A DNA stretch of 47,256 bases from Phycisphaerae bacterium (lineage in GTDB: Bacteria; Planctomycetota; Phycisphaerae; UBA1845). The stretch lies in the NCBI GenBank assembly GCA_029260165.1, contig JAJDDT010000067.1, positions 1 to 47,256 of the forward strand. The letters are read 5' to 3'. Shown here one piece after another: positions 17,642 through 25,215 of the stretch; within the stretch, counting starts at the first letter, position 1; the number at the start of each line of letters is the position of its first letter. The translations under genes and the position numbers were made by a program. The notes below the pieces were generated by a model. That model searched no databases. It saw only the letters and a list, made by a program, of their open reading frames with translations, and was not told where the DNA came from.

Positions 17642-17827
17642 ATGACACCACTGGCCATCATCGCAACGCTCGCCGGCGCGGGAATGGGCGGATCGCTCGC
17701 CTGGTTCGTCGGAAAAAACAAAAAATCCTGTGCCACCGGGGGTGGCTGAGGAACCTTGAACCCGCTCACAGGCGCCATCTACGGCGCCCTGCTGGGCTGG
17801 ATGATCGTGGCAGGTCTGTCACAATAA
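17642..17827 (+). CDS. 61-residue DUF6132-like membrane protein with an in-frame UGA (possible selenoprotein)
   Basis: Translating from ATG 17642 (GAGGA nine bases upstream) gives a glycine-zipper helix (IIATLAGAGMGGSLAWFVG), a short basic loop, SCATGGG, then TGA at 17747-17749. The same frame continues with GTLNPLTGAIYGALLGW, a second helix, and TAA at 17825. This layout (helix, CxxG-type loop, NP-x-IYGALLG helix) is that of a DUF6132-like family, in which the loop before NP normally carries a second Cys. Reading the UGA as selenocysteine therefore restores a CX5U pair in a full-length family member. A stable hairpin lies 20-42 bases after the UGA. Alternatives are a nonsense mutation, a base-call error, or a truncated 35-residue peptide. 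Sec is inference; the two-part homology is what I see. The family assignment is from memory of the family. Confidence 0.55.
17769..17791 (+). promoter_or_regulatory. hairpin downstream of the in-frame UGA (SECIS candidate)
   Basis: CAGG-CGCC pairs with GGCG-CCUG (one bulged C) around loop AUCUAC, which starts 28 bases after the UGA. That distance fits bacterial SECIS elements (about 16-37), but the loop lacks the G usually needed in its first two positions. A second hairpin, GCCACC-GGG-GGTGGC at 17732-17746, ends exactly at the UGA. Confidence 0.3.
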
Positions 17828-17870
17828 CCCCAACACGTTAATCTCACACAGCAAAGCAGGCCTGTTGACC

Positions 17871-18242
17871 ATGCCCGATCCATCCATCATCGAGACGTTT
17901 GAAAACCCCAACCCCGACCGAAATTACGTCATCACGCACACTGCTACGGAATTCACCAGTCTCTGCCCCGTAACAGGACAGCCTGACTTTGGAAAATTCA
18001 CTCTCCGTTACATCGCAGACAAAACCTGCATCGAACTTCGCAGCCTAAAGCTATACTTACATTCATACCGCAACGAGGGTATCTTCTACGAGGCTGTCAC
18101 CAACAGCATTTTGACCGACCTGGTGGCTTCCTGTTCGCCTCGCTGGATGGAGATACAGTCTCACTGGACCGTTCGCGGTGGAATTCGCACGGACGTTCTG
18201 GTACGCCACGGCGACGATTCGATCGTGCCGCCCCGTCTTTGA
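17871..18242 (+). CDS. queF: NADPH-dependent 7-cyano-7-deazaguanine (preQ0) reductase
   Basis: QueF reduces the nitrile of preQ0 to preQ1 in queuosine biosynthesis, in the cytosol. The 123 residues match the short, single-domain (YkvM-type) form. The catalytic Cys is Cys32 in SLCPVTGQPDFG, and the NADPH/substrate signature is ELRSLKLYLHSYR with a following FYE. The ATG at 17871 is preferred to an in-frame TTG six bases upstream; the ribosome binding site is weak (GCAGG), which suggests coupling to the small gene ending 43 bases before. I see no preQ1 riboswitch in that short gap. No other queuosine gene is in the window. Confidence 0.94.
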   Translation: MPDPSIIETFENPNPDRNYVITHTATEFTSLCPVTGQPDFGKFTLRYIADKTCIELRSLKLYLHSYRNEGIFYEAVTNSILTDLVASCSPRWMEIQSHWTVRGGIRTDVLVRHGDDSIVPPRL

Positions 18243-18476
18243 CCGAACGGGACCAACAAGCGTAACGTCCGGTGTGAGCGCTTGTTGTGAACCCGAAAAA
18301 CCGTTGACTCTGCAAGGGCGAATCTGTACCATCGGGTTGCGTGGTCGTATTCGTCGACCACCGTGGTTTCGCTTGAGGGAGGGGAATCACGTCGGGGAGA
18401 AGAGTAGAGAGAAGGCCAATCTGTCGCCCGCCTGGTAAAACTGCGGGATGCTCGATTCGCTGGGGAGGGAGAAGGG

Positions 18477-19943
18477 TTGCACCCATCTCACGTCGCAGCA
18501 GGACGTCTGCTGCTTGTCCATTTTAACGCGCCCGTGCGCCGGAATCTCTGCGGTCAGCTCGCAGGTGTCGGTTGTAATGTGCGCGGTGTCGAGACGATCG
18601 ACGAAGGTATTGACCTGCTGACCGGCGGTCCTGTGTTTCCGGTCGTTTTGGTCGTCGCCTGCGGTGACGCTTCGCGGATGCGGTCCGCCTACGACGAACT
18701 TGTCGAGGGAATTGCGTCGTTGCAGTCAGCCTCTGCGACCAGCCAGATTCTGCTGGTCTGCGACTCGCGCGTCGATATTGCCTGGTGCTGCCACGCGATC
18801 AACAACGGCGTGGCTGGGTTTATTGAATACGAAAACGACGGAATCCCGACCGAGAGACTTCAGTCCCGGTTGGATCATGCGTTGGCTCGCTACGAGCGCG
18901 CAGTGGCTGACGCCCGCCAAATTCACGACGGGTCGCTCGCAGAGCGAACCGGCATTATCGGTGTCAGTCACGGAATGGCCCGGATTCTCTCGCAATCCGC
19001 ACGAGCGGCGGAGGTTTCCGACGCGCCCGTTCTGATCTACGGTGAATCGGGCACCGGCAAGCAACTGCTGGCTGAGATGATCCATCGCCTCGACGGGAAA
19101 CGTGCGCAAAAACCGTTTCTGTCGGTCAACTGCGCTGCCATCACCGGATCGCTGGCGGAAAGCGCCCTGTTCGGGCATGTGAAAGGTGCCTACACCGGTG
19201 CGACCGAAGCTCGGGCGGGTTACTTCCGGGCAGCCGACGGTGGGACTGTCTTCCTCGACGAGGTTGGCGAGCTTTGCCCGACGCTTCAACCCAAGCTTCT
19301 TCGCATTCTTCAAGAAGGCATGGTCATGCCGGTCGGGTCGGACCGTGAGCACGCCGTCGACGTCCGCGTCATCGCTGCGTCCAACCGACGCATCCCCGCG
19401 CTCGTCGAAGCCGGCGACTTCCGCCTCGATCTGTATCAACGATTGAACGTCATCTCGCTTGAATTGCCTCCGCTGCACGAACGCCGCGAGGACATCCCGC
19501 TGTTGATCGATTTCTTTGTTAAGAAATACGCCAATCTATACAACAAGCCCATCGGTCGCGTCGATCGGCGCGTTTACGAGCTGTTGGTTGACACGTCGCT
19601 GGAGGGCAACGTTCGCGAACTGGAAAACACGATTCGCCGTGCATTGGCCATCAAGGATCATGGCGACGAACTGACCCTGGCTGACCTGCCCGCCTCGCTG
19701 TTGGCAAGACACGGGCAGAACCTCGTCGAGCAGGCTCCGATCATTGACAGGGAATCTATTAAGAACGCCTGTCAATTGATTACATCGGGCAGGATCACAC
19801 TCCCCGAGTTTATCGAACAGTGTGAAAGACTCGTGCTCGCTCACGCGATGAAAACAAACGAAATCGACCACAACGATCTGTCCAGACAGCTAGGCCTGTC
19901 CACGCGCACGCTTTACAACAAACGTCGCAAGTACGGGCTGTAA
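18477..19943 (+). CDS. sigma-54-dependent transcriptional activator with degenerate receiver domain
   Basis: A 488-residue NtrC-type activator. Residues about 10-140 look like a response-regulator receiver fold, but the acidic pocket is absent (LLLVHFNAP where DD is expected) and the phosphorylation-site strand VVLVVACGD has no suitably placed Asp. The AAA+ domain is complete: Walker A GESGTGKQ (189-196), the sigma-54-contacting loop GAYTGA (237-242), Walker B VFLDE (258-262) and NVRELEN. A Fis-type helix-turn-helix closes the protein (LSRQLGLSTRTLYNKRR). The start is TTG 18477, eight bases after GGAGG. Without a phosphorylatable Asp it is probably controlled by ligand, partner or expression level. 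Confidence 0.92.
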   Translation: MHPSHVAAGRLLLVHFNAPVRRNLCGQLAGVGCNVRGVETIDEGIDLLTGGPVFPVVLVVACGDASRMRSAYDELVEGIASLQSASATSQILLVCDSRVDIAWCCHAINNGVAGFIEYENDGIPTERLQSRLDHALARYERAVADARQIHDGSLAERTGIIGVSHGMARILSQSARAAEVSDAPVLIYGESGTGKQLLAEMIHRLDGKRAQKPFLSVNCAAITGSLAESALFGHVKGAYTGATEARAGYFRAADGGTVFLDEVGELCPTLQPKLLRILQEGMVMPVGSDREHAVDVRVIAASNRRIPALVEAGDFRLDLYQRLNVISLELPPLHERREDIPLLIDFFVKKYANLYNKPIGRVDRRVYELLVDTSLEGNVRELENTIRRALAIKDHGDELTLADLPASLLARHGQNLVEQAPIIDRESIKNACQLITSGRITLPEFIEQCERLVLAHAMKTNEIDHNDLSRQLGLSTRTLYNKRRKYGL

Positions 19944-20157
19944 CGAATCTTACACAAATTCACCATTCACCTGTTGGCCACCTTGCAGCGATGACCGAAT
20001 TCCGGCGATATCCCGCAATCGTCGCAACACCGCCAACTGAATAAAGCACCGCTTGATCGCAGCAGACTGCCCGTTCCGAATTGATTCTGTCAGCGTGTTT
20101 CGTTACCATCGCAGGCAGAGCCGCGACCGCGTAACAACTCATTCCGGAGGCTGGAAG

Positions 20158-21567
20158 ATGAAATCCATTCTCGCAACGCTTTTGTCGGTCGTTATGTCAA
20201 CGCAACTCCTCGCAGTCGGCGACTGCTACACCGGTGACAAGGACTGCGATGATGGTAACGCCTGCACGAATGACTTGTGCACCTTCGACAGCGGCTTCGT
20301 CTGTGTTCACGGCTTCAACTTTGACGTCACCTCGCGTTGTTGTGATCCTGCCACGGGATACACGAGAATACTGTCCGATGATGATCCCTGCACACTGGAC
20401 GTTTGCGATGACAACGGCGGTCCCGTTCATATAGACATCACACCGGATTGTGGGCCGGGGCCTACCCGCGTGTTTTTCGTACCCGCCGGGGTCGATCCTG
20501 TCGACGTACTGCTCGACCCGAACTTTGAACACGTCGTGGACGCCGGCACCACGCTCACGATCGAAGCCTTCGTTTTTCTCAACGACGTCGCTGTCAGGAA
20601 AATTCTCATACAGAGTAGATGTGATTTCCTCAGCGACCAAACCACCGCACCTGCGGTGCAACTGGTCGCCAATTCTGTCGTTCAGGACGGATCACGGCTG
20701 GACTGGTTCGGGCAGGACGGCGCGGTAGTCGGCGTTCGCGAACAGGGTTCGTGCGGGGATCTGTGCCCCGATCCAAGCCTGGGGTCGTGCGGCATCCCGT
20801 GCATTCCGAGTCCTGATTCTTGCCCTGGAGGTACATTGTGTCAGCTTGGAGTTTGCTCGATCTCTCCTCCGATATTGGGCATCGGCAGCCTGGTCGGCCC
20901 GCTCTCGCCGTCCGGGCCACGCTATCTTGGCGAAATGCAATACAATATCCACGAAGATGCGGTTGGCACCTACACATTCCGACCCGAATGCTGCGTCAAC
21001 GACGCGGACTGCGACGGCGTCGCCGACGGCGGATGCGTTGTCAGCTTCACCATCCTTGACTACGGCATCACCCCACTCGACATCGTCATCCCCCTCATCG
21101 TCACGATCCAAACCGGTGACTGCCTCGCCGGTGACACCTGCACCCCGGACGTCACGCGCACCGAATGCGAAAACAACCTTGGCGGCACGTTCCGCCCGGA
21201 TGGCACCTGTGGCTGCTTCGACGATACCGACTGTGTCGATCTCAACCTTTGCACGACCGACACCTGCGCCGACATCGGTGGGCAATGCCCGGACGGCTCC
21301 CAACCGGACAACAACAACTGCTGTCGCCTCGACCTCATACGCGCCGAATTCTGCTGCGACCCCGCGACCGCCCGGCTGGTCCTGCGCACCGACGCCAACG
21401 CCTGCACCATCGACACCTGTGACCAGAACGGCGAACCCGTCCACGAGCCGATCCCCGGCTGCGACATCGGCTCCCCGATTCCAACGCTGACCCCGTGGGG
21501 CCAAGCGACCATGATGATTGTCCTGACCATAGCCCTCGCCCTGACCGCAAGACGAAGAACCGCATAA
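20158..21567 (+). CDS. secreted Cys-rich protein with IPTL-CTERM sorting signal
   Basis: A 469-residue exported protein. A signal peptide (LATLLSVVMSTQLLA) is followed by Cys-rich repeats of the form DxxxCTxDxC (DGNACTNDLC, DDPCTLDVC, DLNLCTTDTC, DANACTIDTC) in two clusters near the two ends; between them is a beta-rich domain of about 200 residues. The C-terminus is a textbook tripartite sorting signal: IPTLTPWG, a hydrophobic helix, and the basic end ARRRTA. IPTL-CTERM proteins are thought to be processed by exosortase H. GGAGG lies seven bases before ATG 20158, which rules out the earlier in-frame start at 20053. The function is unknown; it is probably a cell-surface or matrix protein. Confidence 0.87.
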   Translation: MKSILATLLSVVMSTQLLAVGDCYTGDKDCDDGNACTNDLCTFDSGFVCVHGFNFDVTSRCCDPATGYTRILSDDDPCTLDVCDDNGGPVHIDITPDCGPGPTRVFFVPAGVDPVDVLLDPNFEHVVDAGTTLTIEAFVFLNDVAVRKILIQSRCDFLSDQTTAPAVQLVANSVVQDGSRLDWFGQDGAVVGVREQGSCGDLCPDPSLGSCGIPCIPSPDSCPGGTLCQLGVCSISPPILGIGSLVGPLSPSGPRYLGEMQYNIHEDAVGTYTFRPECCVNDADCDGVADGGCVVSFTILDYGITPLDIVIPLIVTIQTGDCLAGDTCTPDVTRTECENNLGGTFRPDGTCGCFDDTDCVDLNLCTTDTCADIGGQCPDGSQPDNNNCCRLDLIRAEFCCDPATARLVLRTDANACTIDTCDQNGEPVHEPIPGCDIGSPIPTLTPWGQATMMIVLTIALALTARRRTA

Positions 21568-21740
21568 CCCACCAACAACCCATATCAGAGGCAGGGATCG
21601 GAAACGAGATGCACGCCGATTGCATTGCTTTTCCGGAATACCCCGGGTTATTGGTCATCGGACTGCGTCCGATAATCCGGCACCTACTGTAACCTGCTCG
21701 AAATAAACCACTTACGATTCGGGCACGATTGCGGGTCAAC

Positions 21741-21756
21741 TGGCACGGCGTGTGCT
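21741..21756 (+). promoter_or_regulatory. sigma-54-type (-24/-12) promoter
   Basis: TGGCACG, four bases, then GTGCT. The -24 element is perfect, the GG and GC doublets have the exact required spacing, and only the first base of the -12 element differs from the usual TTGCW. Transcription would start near 21768, ahead of the start codons proposed for the next gene. Confidence 0.6.
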
Positions 21757-21803
21757 TACTGTCTGTCGACTTTGTAATGGCATTGGTGCCATGGAGGAGA
21801 ACA

Positions 21804-22088
21804 TTGTCCGACCGACGCCCGACAACTGGAAGCCGGGTGAGCTTTCGTCTGATCGACGTGGTTTGCCCCGAGTACGACCGGATCATCTCAGAAATGGGAC
21901 CGGAACTCGCAGTGATGGGTGAGGTCGTTTTGCAGAGCGATCGCGGCGTTGAGCGTGATGGTTTTGTGATCGTGCAGGTGCCTGGTATTGCAGCACCGTT
22001 GGTCGTGCCGGCTGAGAAGCTGCTCGACGTGGTGGATACGACTCGCGACGCCTTGCGGTCGAGCGAGATTGGAAAGACCGGCACATAA
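21804..22088 (+). CDS. small protein of unknown function behind a sigma-54-type promoter
   Basis: Not recognised. The frame is open from 21729, but a start before about 21768 is incompatible with the sigma-54-type promoter at 21741. TTG 21804 follows GGAGGAG by a short gap and is preferred; ATG 21777 is the alternative but has no ribosome binding site. From TTG the product has 94 residues (LSDRRPTTGSRVSFRLID...), is cytosolic, and predicts mixed alpha/beta structure with a beta-rich middle (GVERDGFVIVQVPG) and a C-terminal helix. Three bases after the stop the hairpin array begins, so the array may be the 3' end of this transcript. Confidence 0.6.
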   Translation: MSDRRPTTGSRVSFRLIDVVCPEYDRIISEMGPELAVMGEVVLQSDRGVERDGFVIVQVPGIAAPLVVPAEKLLDVVDTTRDALRSSEIGKTGT

Positions 22089-22090
22089 GC

Positions 22091-22455
22091 TTGTTAATTT
22101 GCTCTCTCTCTCCCTCCCAGGCGAGAGAGCCCGACGGGGCTAATTCGCCTGGGAATTTAAGATCGATCCCGCCGCGTTGTCGGTGGGTTGACATAATCTC
22201 TCTCTCTCCCTGCCAGGCGAGGGAACCCGACGGGGCTGTCTCGCCTGGCAATTTTGCGATCGATCCCGCCGCGTTGTCGGTGGGTTGACATAGACTCTCT
22301 CTCTCCCTGCCGGGCGAGGGTGCCCGACGGGGCTGTTTCGCCCGGCAATTTTGCGATCGATCCTGCCGCTGTGTCGGTAGGTTGACATAATCTCTCTCTC
22401 TCCCTACCAGGCTTGTTTCACCCGACGGGGCGGAACAAGCCTGGTAATTTTTTAC
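22091..22455. repeat. tandem array of four ~97-bp units with covarying hairpins
   Basis: Four units start their main hairpin at 22116, 22212, 22309 and 22406 (period 96-97). Main stems differ but always pair: CCCAGGCGA/TCGCCTGGG, GCCAGGCGAG/CTCGCCTGGC, GCCGGGCGA/TCGCCCGGC, ACCAGGCTTGTT/AACAAGCCTGGT. All loops hold CCCGACGGGG. Between units a second hairpin, CCCGCCG/CGGTGGG at 22168-22187 and 22265-22284, becomes CCTGCCG/CGGTAGG at 22362-22381, another compensated change. A CT-rich run (ATAATCTCTCTCTCTCCC) precedes units 2 and 4, with slight changes before units 1 and 3. Paired changes show that structure is maintained, as RNA or as single-stranded DNA. Confidence 0.85.
22406..22452 (+). terminator. 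terminator-like last hairpin of the array
   Basis: The twelve-pair stem ACCAGGCTTGTT/AACAAGCCTGGT is followed by AATTTTTT. Units 1-3 end in shorter T runs, so only this last unit looks like a factor-independent terminator. Confidence 0.5.
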
Positions 22456-22491
22456 GCGCAGCGACACCCCCTCTGCCAGCCTGCCGCATGG

Positions 22492-22520
22492 TTGTATTCG
22501 CAACATGCAATCGCTATAAT
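22492..22520 (+). promoter_or_regulatory. sigma-70-type promoter of the GbsR-like gene
   Basis: A perfect -10 TATAAT at 22515-22520 with a weak -35 TTGTAT at 22492-22497 and an ideal 17-base spacer. Confidence 0.6.
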
Positions 22521-22522
22521 CG

Positions 22523-22540
22523 TTTCAGTAACTTCTGAAA
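22523..22540. promoter_or_regulatory. probable operator overlapping the transcription start
   Basis: TTTCAG (22523-22528) and CTGAAA (22535-22540) form a perfect inverted repeat around TAACTT. It covers the expected transcription start and touches the ribosome binding site, the position for autorepression by the regulator encoded next. Confidence 0.45.
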
Positions 22541-22548
22541 GGATCATC

Positions 22549-23085
22549 ATGCCGGAATCGCAATATGAAAAATCGCGAGCGCTATTCATTCGTCGCTGGG
22601 GCGAGATGGCTGCGAGTTGGGGGATCAGTCGCACCATGGCGGAGATTCACGCTTTGCTGTTTTTGTCGAGCAAGCCATTGTGTGCGGACGATCTGATGGA
22701 GGTTTTGCAGATTTCGCGAGGCAACGCGAGCATGAACGTGCGGCAGCTCATCGCGTGGGGGCTGGTACATCGCGTTCATCATCGGGGGGATCGTCGGGAA
22801 TACTTTCTGGCGGAGTCGGACGTCTGGCAGATGTTTGAGATTATTTCACGCGAACGGCGGCGGCGCGAGATCGAACCGATTGTCGAGACGATCGGCAAGT
22901 GTCGGGAGATGTTGGCTGAGGGCAATCATGCATCGGCTGAGCAGGTCGAGGCGGGGGGTGTGTTCGACGAGCGGCTGACGGACATGCAGGAGTTTTTCAC
23001 GGTCGCCAACTCGCTGTTCAACGCGTTCGTCAGGACGGGCAGATCGAAGATGGGGAAACTGCTGAAGTTGCTGGTCAAGGTGTGA
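22549..23085 (+). CDS. GbsR/MarR-type transcriptional regulator
   Basis: A 178-residue winged helix-turn-helix protein of the GbsR type (COG1510-like). The N-terminal helix and wing region reads RWGEMAASWGISRTMAEIHALLF, shown here by its core GISRTMAEIHA; the recognition helix is in QISRGNASMNVRQLIAW and the wing in RVHHRGDRREYF. A C-terminal helical dimerisation region follows. ATG 22549 has AAAGGA six bases upstream and a good promoter ahead of it. Family members respond to osmolytes such as choline or control membrane functions; the target here is unknown. It stands alone on its strand, downstream of the hairpin array. Confidence 0.88.
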   Translation: MPESQYEKSRALFIRRWGEMAASWGISRTMAEIHALLFLSSKPLCADDLMEVLQISRGNASMNVRQLIAWGLVHRVHHRGDRREYFLAESDVWQMFEIISRERRRREIEPIVETIGKCREMLAEGNHASAEQVEAGGVFDERLTDMQEFFTVANSLFNAFVRTGRSKMGKLLKLLVKV

Positions 23086-23119
23086 TCGGGTTCTGATCAA
23101 ATCCGACACGAACGAATGA

Positions 23120-23902
23120 TCAGCTTCGTTTGCCCTCAAACGCCGTGTTGACCTTCCCCAGCACGACCCCGAAAACCACCGCTGCACCTGCAGCCTTCAA
23201 CACCTTCGCGCACTCGTTCAGCGTCGCCCCGGTTGTTGAGACATCATCCACCATGCAGAGACTCGCGCCAGTGACGCTTGCTCCGCCAGCCATCGCGAAT
23301 TTCCCCTTGATGTTGGCTGCTCGCTGCGATCGCGGCAGGTCCATCTGATGAGGTCCGCCGACCACACGCCGGAGCACCGTCGCCATCGGAATTCCGGTCC
23401 GCCGCGACAGATTTTTCGTCAATGCACGCGGAGCGTAGAACGGTCGGGTGACGGAATGTCGCCAATGCGTCGGCACGCAAACAAGCGCTTCAATCCGGTC
23501 CCACCATGGAGCAAGCTCCAGCGCACCCACCATCGCATCGGCGCACATGAGATCAAGCTCGTCGCGCCCGCCGTATTTGAAAACCCGCACCAACGTGGAA
23601 ATCTCATCGACATACGGCCCCGCCCGCGCCAATCCATCCAGCGCGGCTTTGGTATGACGACAGTTCAGGCAGCGCCCGTTTTCGTCCAACCCGAATGGCC
23701 CGATCGAGTGTCCACAACACCAACACGCTGGTTGCGCAATCAGCAGGTCCAGCCGGCGGCGGCACCCTTTGCAAACATCCCGCACGCAACCGTCGATGGC
23801 GGTCGAACAGATCGCGCAGCGTCGCGGGTAGATCAGGTCGGCGAGCGATGTCCCGGCGTTCGTTATCAATTTGCTAATTGAACGCCCACTTGCCCCGATC
23901 AT
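23120..23902 (-). CDS. ComF family phosphoribosyltransferase-like protein
   Basis: A 260-residue ComF-type protein, linked to DNA uptake or DNA metabolism. The N-terminus has the double zinc-ribbon (CAICS, CKGC, CWCCG, CLNC) typical of the family. The C-terminal half is a type I phosphoribosyltransferase domain with the PRPP-binding loop VDDVSTTGATL. The ATG at 23902 is preferred to an in-frame GTG at 23926 because GAGG lies five bases upstream. It is divergent from the RND adaptor gene. Its nucleotide substrate is not established for the family. Confidence 0.9.
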   Translation of the reverse strand: MIGASGRSISKLITNAGTSLADLIYPRRCAICSTAIDGCVRDVCKGCRRRLDLLIAQPACWCCGHSIGPFGLDENGRCLNCRHTKAALDGLARAGPYVDEISTLVRVFKYGGRDELDLMCADAMVGALELAPWWDRIEALVCVPTHWRHSVTRPFYAPRALTKNLSRRTGIPMATVLRRVVGGPHQMDLPRSQRAANIKGKFAMAGGASVTGASLCMVDDVSTTGATLNECAKVLKAAGAAVVFGVVLGKVNTAFEGKRS

Positions 23903-24015
23903 CGCCGCCTCACGACTCGCCCGCACGATTATTTAACACGGTAAGAATATATCACTTCGCGACCATTTGGCGTATACTGCACCGGATTGTGGTTCCAGAT
24001 CAGGAGAACTGGCTC

Positions 24016-25161
24016 GTGCGTTCGATTTTTGCATTTTTCCTTGCGGCGTCCGTCCTGCTCGCCCAGCCGAGAAATGACGTTGTGTTGACCCAGGTTGCCA
24101 TGCGCGATCTGCCAGGCACGGCGACGCTGGTCGGTACCGTCGAGCCTCGGACGCGGTCACTGGTCGGTACGGAAATCGCCGGCATCGTGGTGGCTATGCA
24201 GGTCCGGCAGGGCGATCGGGTCACGAAGGGCGATGTTCTCGTCGAGTTGGATACACGCAAACTGGAGCTTCAATTATCGGAGGCGAACGCGCGCGTGGAA
24301 GCTGCCAAAGCGCAGGTCAAACGCTGGACGTTTGAAATGCAATGGGTTCGCGATCTTCACGGCGACAACCAGGCGGGCCGAATGGAATTGTACCGGACCG
24401 AGGCTGACCTCGCCGTGGCAGAGCAGTCCGTCCGCGAACGACAGTCGATAGTTGACCAACTCCAGACCGATCTGGCCAAGAGCCGGATCGTCGCGCCATT
24501 CGACGGATTTGTTGTGGCGCGTCATACGGAAGTCGGGGAATGGCTTGACCGGGGCGGGGGCGTGGTCGAAATCGTTGATTTGTCGACTGTGTTGGTGCGT
24601 ATTGACGTTCATGAACGTGCGATCCCGTTCGTCAGGCAGGGCGATTCCGCCCGTGTTCATGTTGGGGCGCTGGACCGCATTTTCGAGGGGACCATTCGCC
24701 ACGTCATACGTCAGGCGGACCCGGCTGCCCGGACCTTTCCCGTTGAAATCGAGGTCGATAACAGCGGGAACGAGCTGGCGGCGGGTATGTTCGTTCGCGC
24801 GACGGTGACGGCTGGCTCGTCCGAGAGCGTCGTGGCTGTTCCCAAGGACGCCATTTTCGTGATGGGCGGTGTGGAATACGTTGGGCTGGTCATGCCGGGG
24901 CAGCACGGCGGGACAAATGGTTTTTTGAAACCCGTCACAACGGGGAAAGACATCAATGATTGGATTGCGATCACGTCAAACAATCTGACCGCGGGTATGG
25001 ACGTGGTGATTCGCGGAAATGAACGCCTGCTACCATTTCCCGCGCCGGTCCGCGTGGTTGACGAATTCGGCACACCGATTGAAATGACACCGCCCGACAA
25101 GAGTGCATCGCCCTCCGACGGAGCCCATTCAGCAAGGTCAACGACGGGCAGCAGTCATTAG
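24016..25161 (+). CDS. RND efflux pump periplasmic adaptor (membrane fusion protein)
   Basis: The adaptor bridges the inner-membrane RND pump and an outer-membrane channel. GTG 24016 with AGGAGA eight bases upstream gives a 381-residue protein with an immediate signal peptide (IFAFFLAASVLLA); the frame opens 138 bases earlier but that would mask the signal. Domains in order: lipoyl half (GTEIAGIVVAMQVRQGDRVTKGD), an alpha-helical hairpin of about 75 residues, the second lipoyl half (SRIVAPFDGFV), a beta-barrel (VHVGALDRIFEG) and a membrane-proximal domain. A Ser/Thr-rich tail ends the protein. The pump gene follows after 185 bases that contain a REPIN-like palindrome. No outer-membrane factor is in the window. 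Confidence 0.92.
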   Translation: MRSIFAFFLAASVLLAQPRNDVVLTQVAMRDLPGTATLVGTVEPRTRSLVGTEIAGIVVAMQVRQGDRVTKGDVLVELDTRKLELQLSEANARVEAAKAQVKRWTFEMQWVRDLHGDNQAGRMELYRTEADLAVAEQSVRERQSIVDQLQTDLAKSRIVAPFDGFVVARHTEVGEWLDRGGGVVEIVDLSTVLVRIDVHERAIPFVRQGDSARVHVGALDRIFEGTIRHVIRQADPAARTFPVEIEVDNSGNELAAGMFVRATVTAGSSESVVAVPKDAIFVMGGVEYVGLVMPGQHGGTNGFLKPVTTGKDINDWIAITSNNLTAGMDVVIRGNERLLPFPAPVRVVDEFGTPIEMTPPDKSASPSDGAHSARSTTGSSH

Positions 25162-25215
25162 GGACGACGCGTGATACGATGACTATCGAGACGCATGATT
25201 ATGCTGACATAGGAC

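Noticed and set aside
17828-17870. preQ1 riboswitch before queF
   Set aside because: Only 43 bases are available and no preQ1 aptamer pattern is visible.
22091-22455. CRISPR array or integron attC cassettes
   Set aside because: Units are near-identical along their whole length without unique spacers, and there is no cas gene, integrase or proper attC core sites.
22091-22506. Open frames across the hairpin array on both strands
   Set aside because: The 96/97-base period shifts the frame between units, so no repeat protein is conserved; stems show compensatory rather than synonymous changes.
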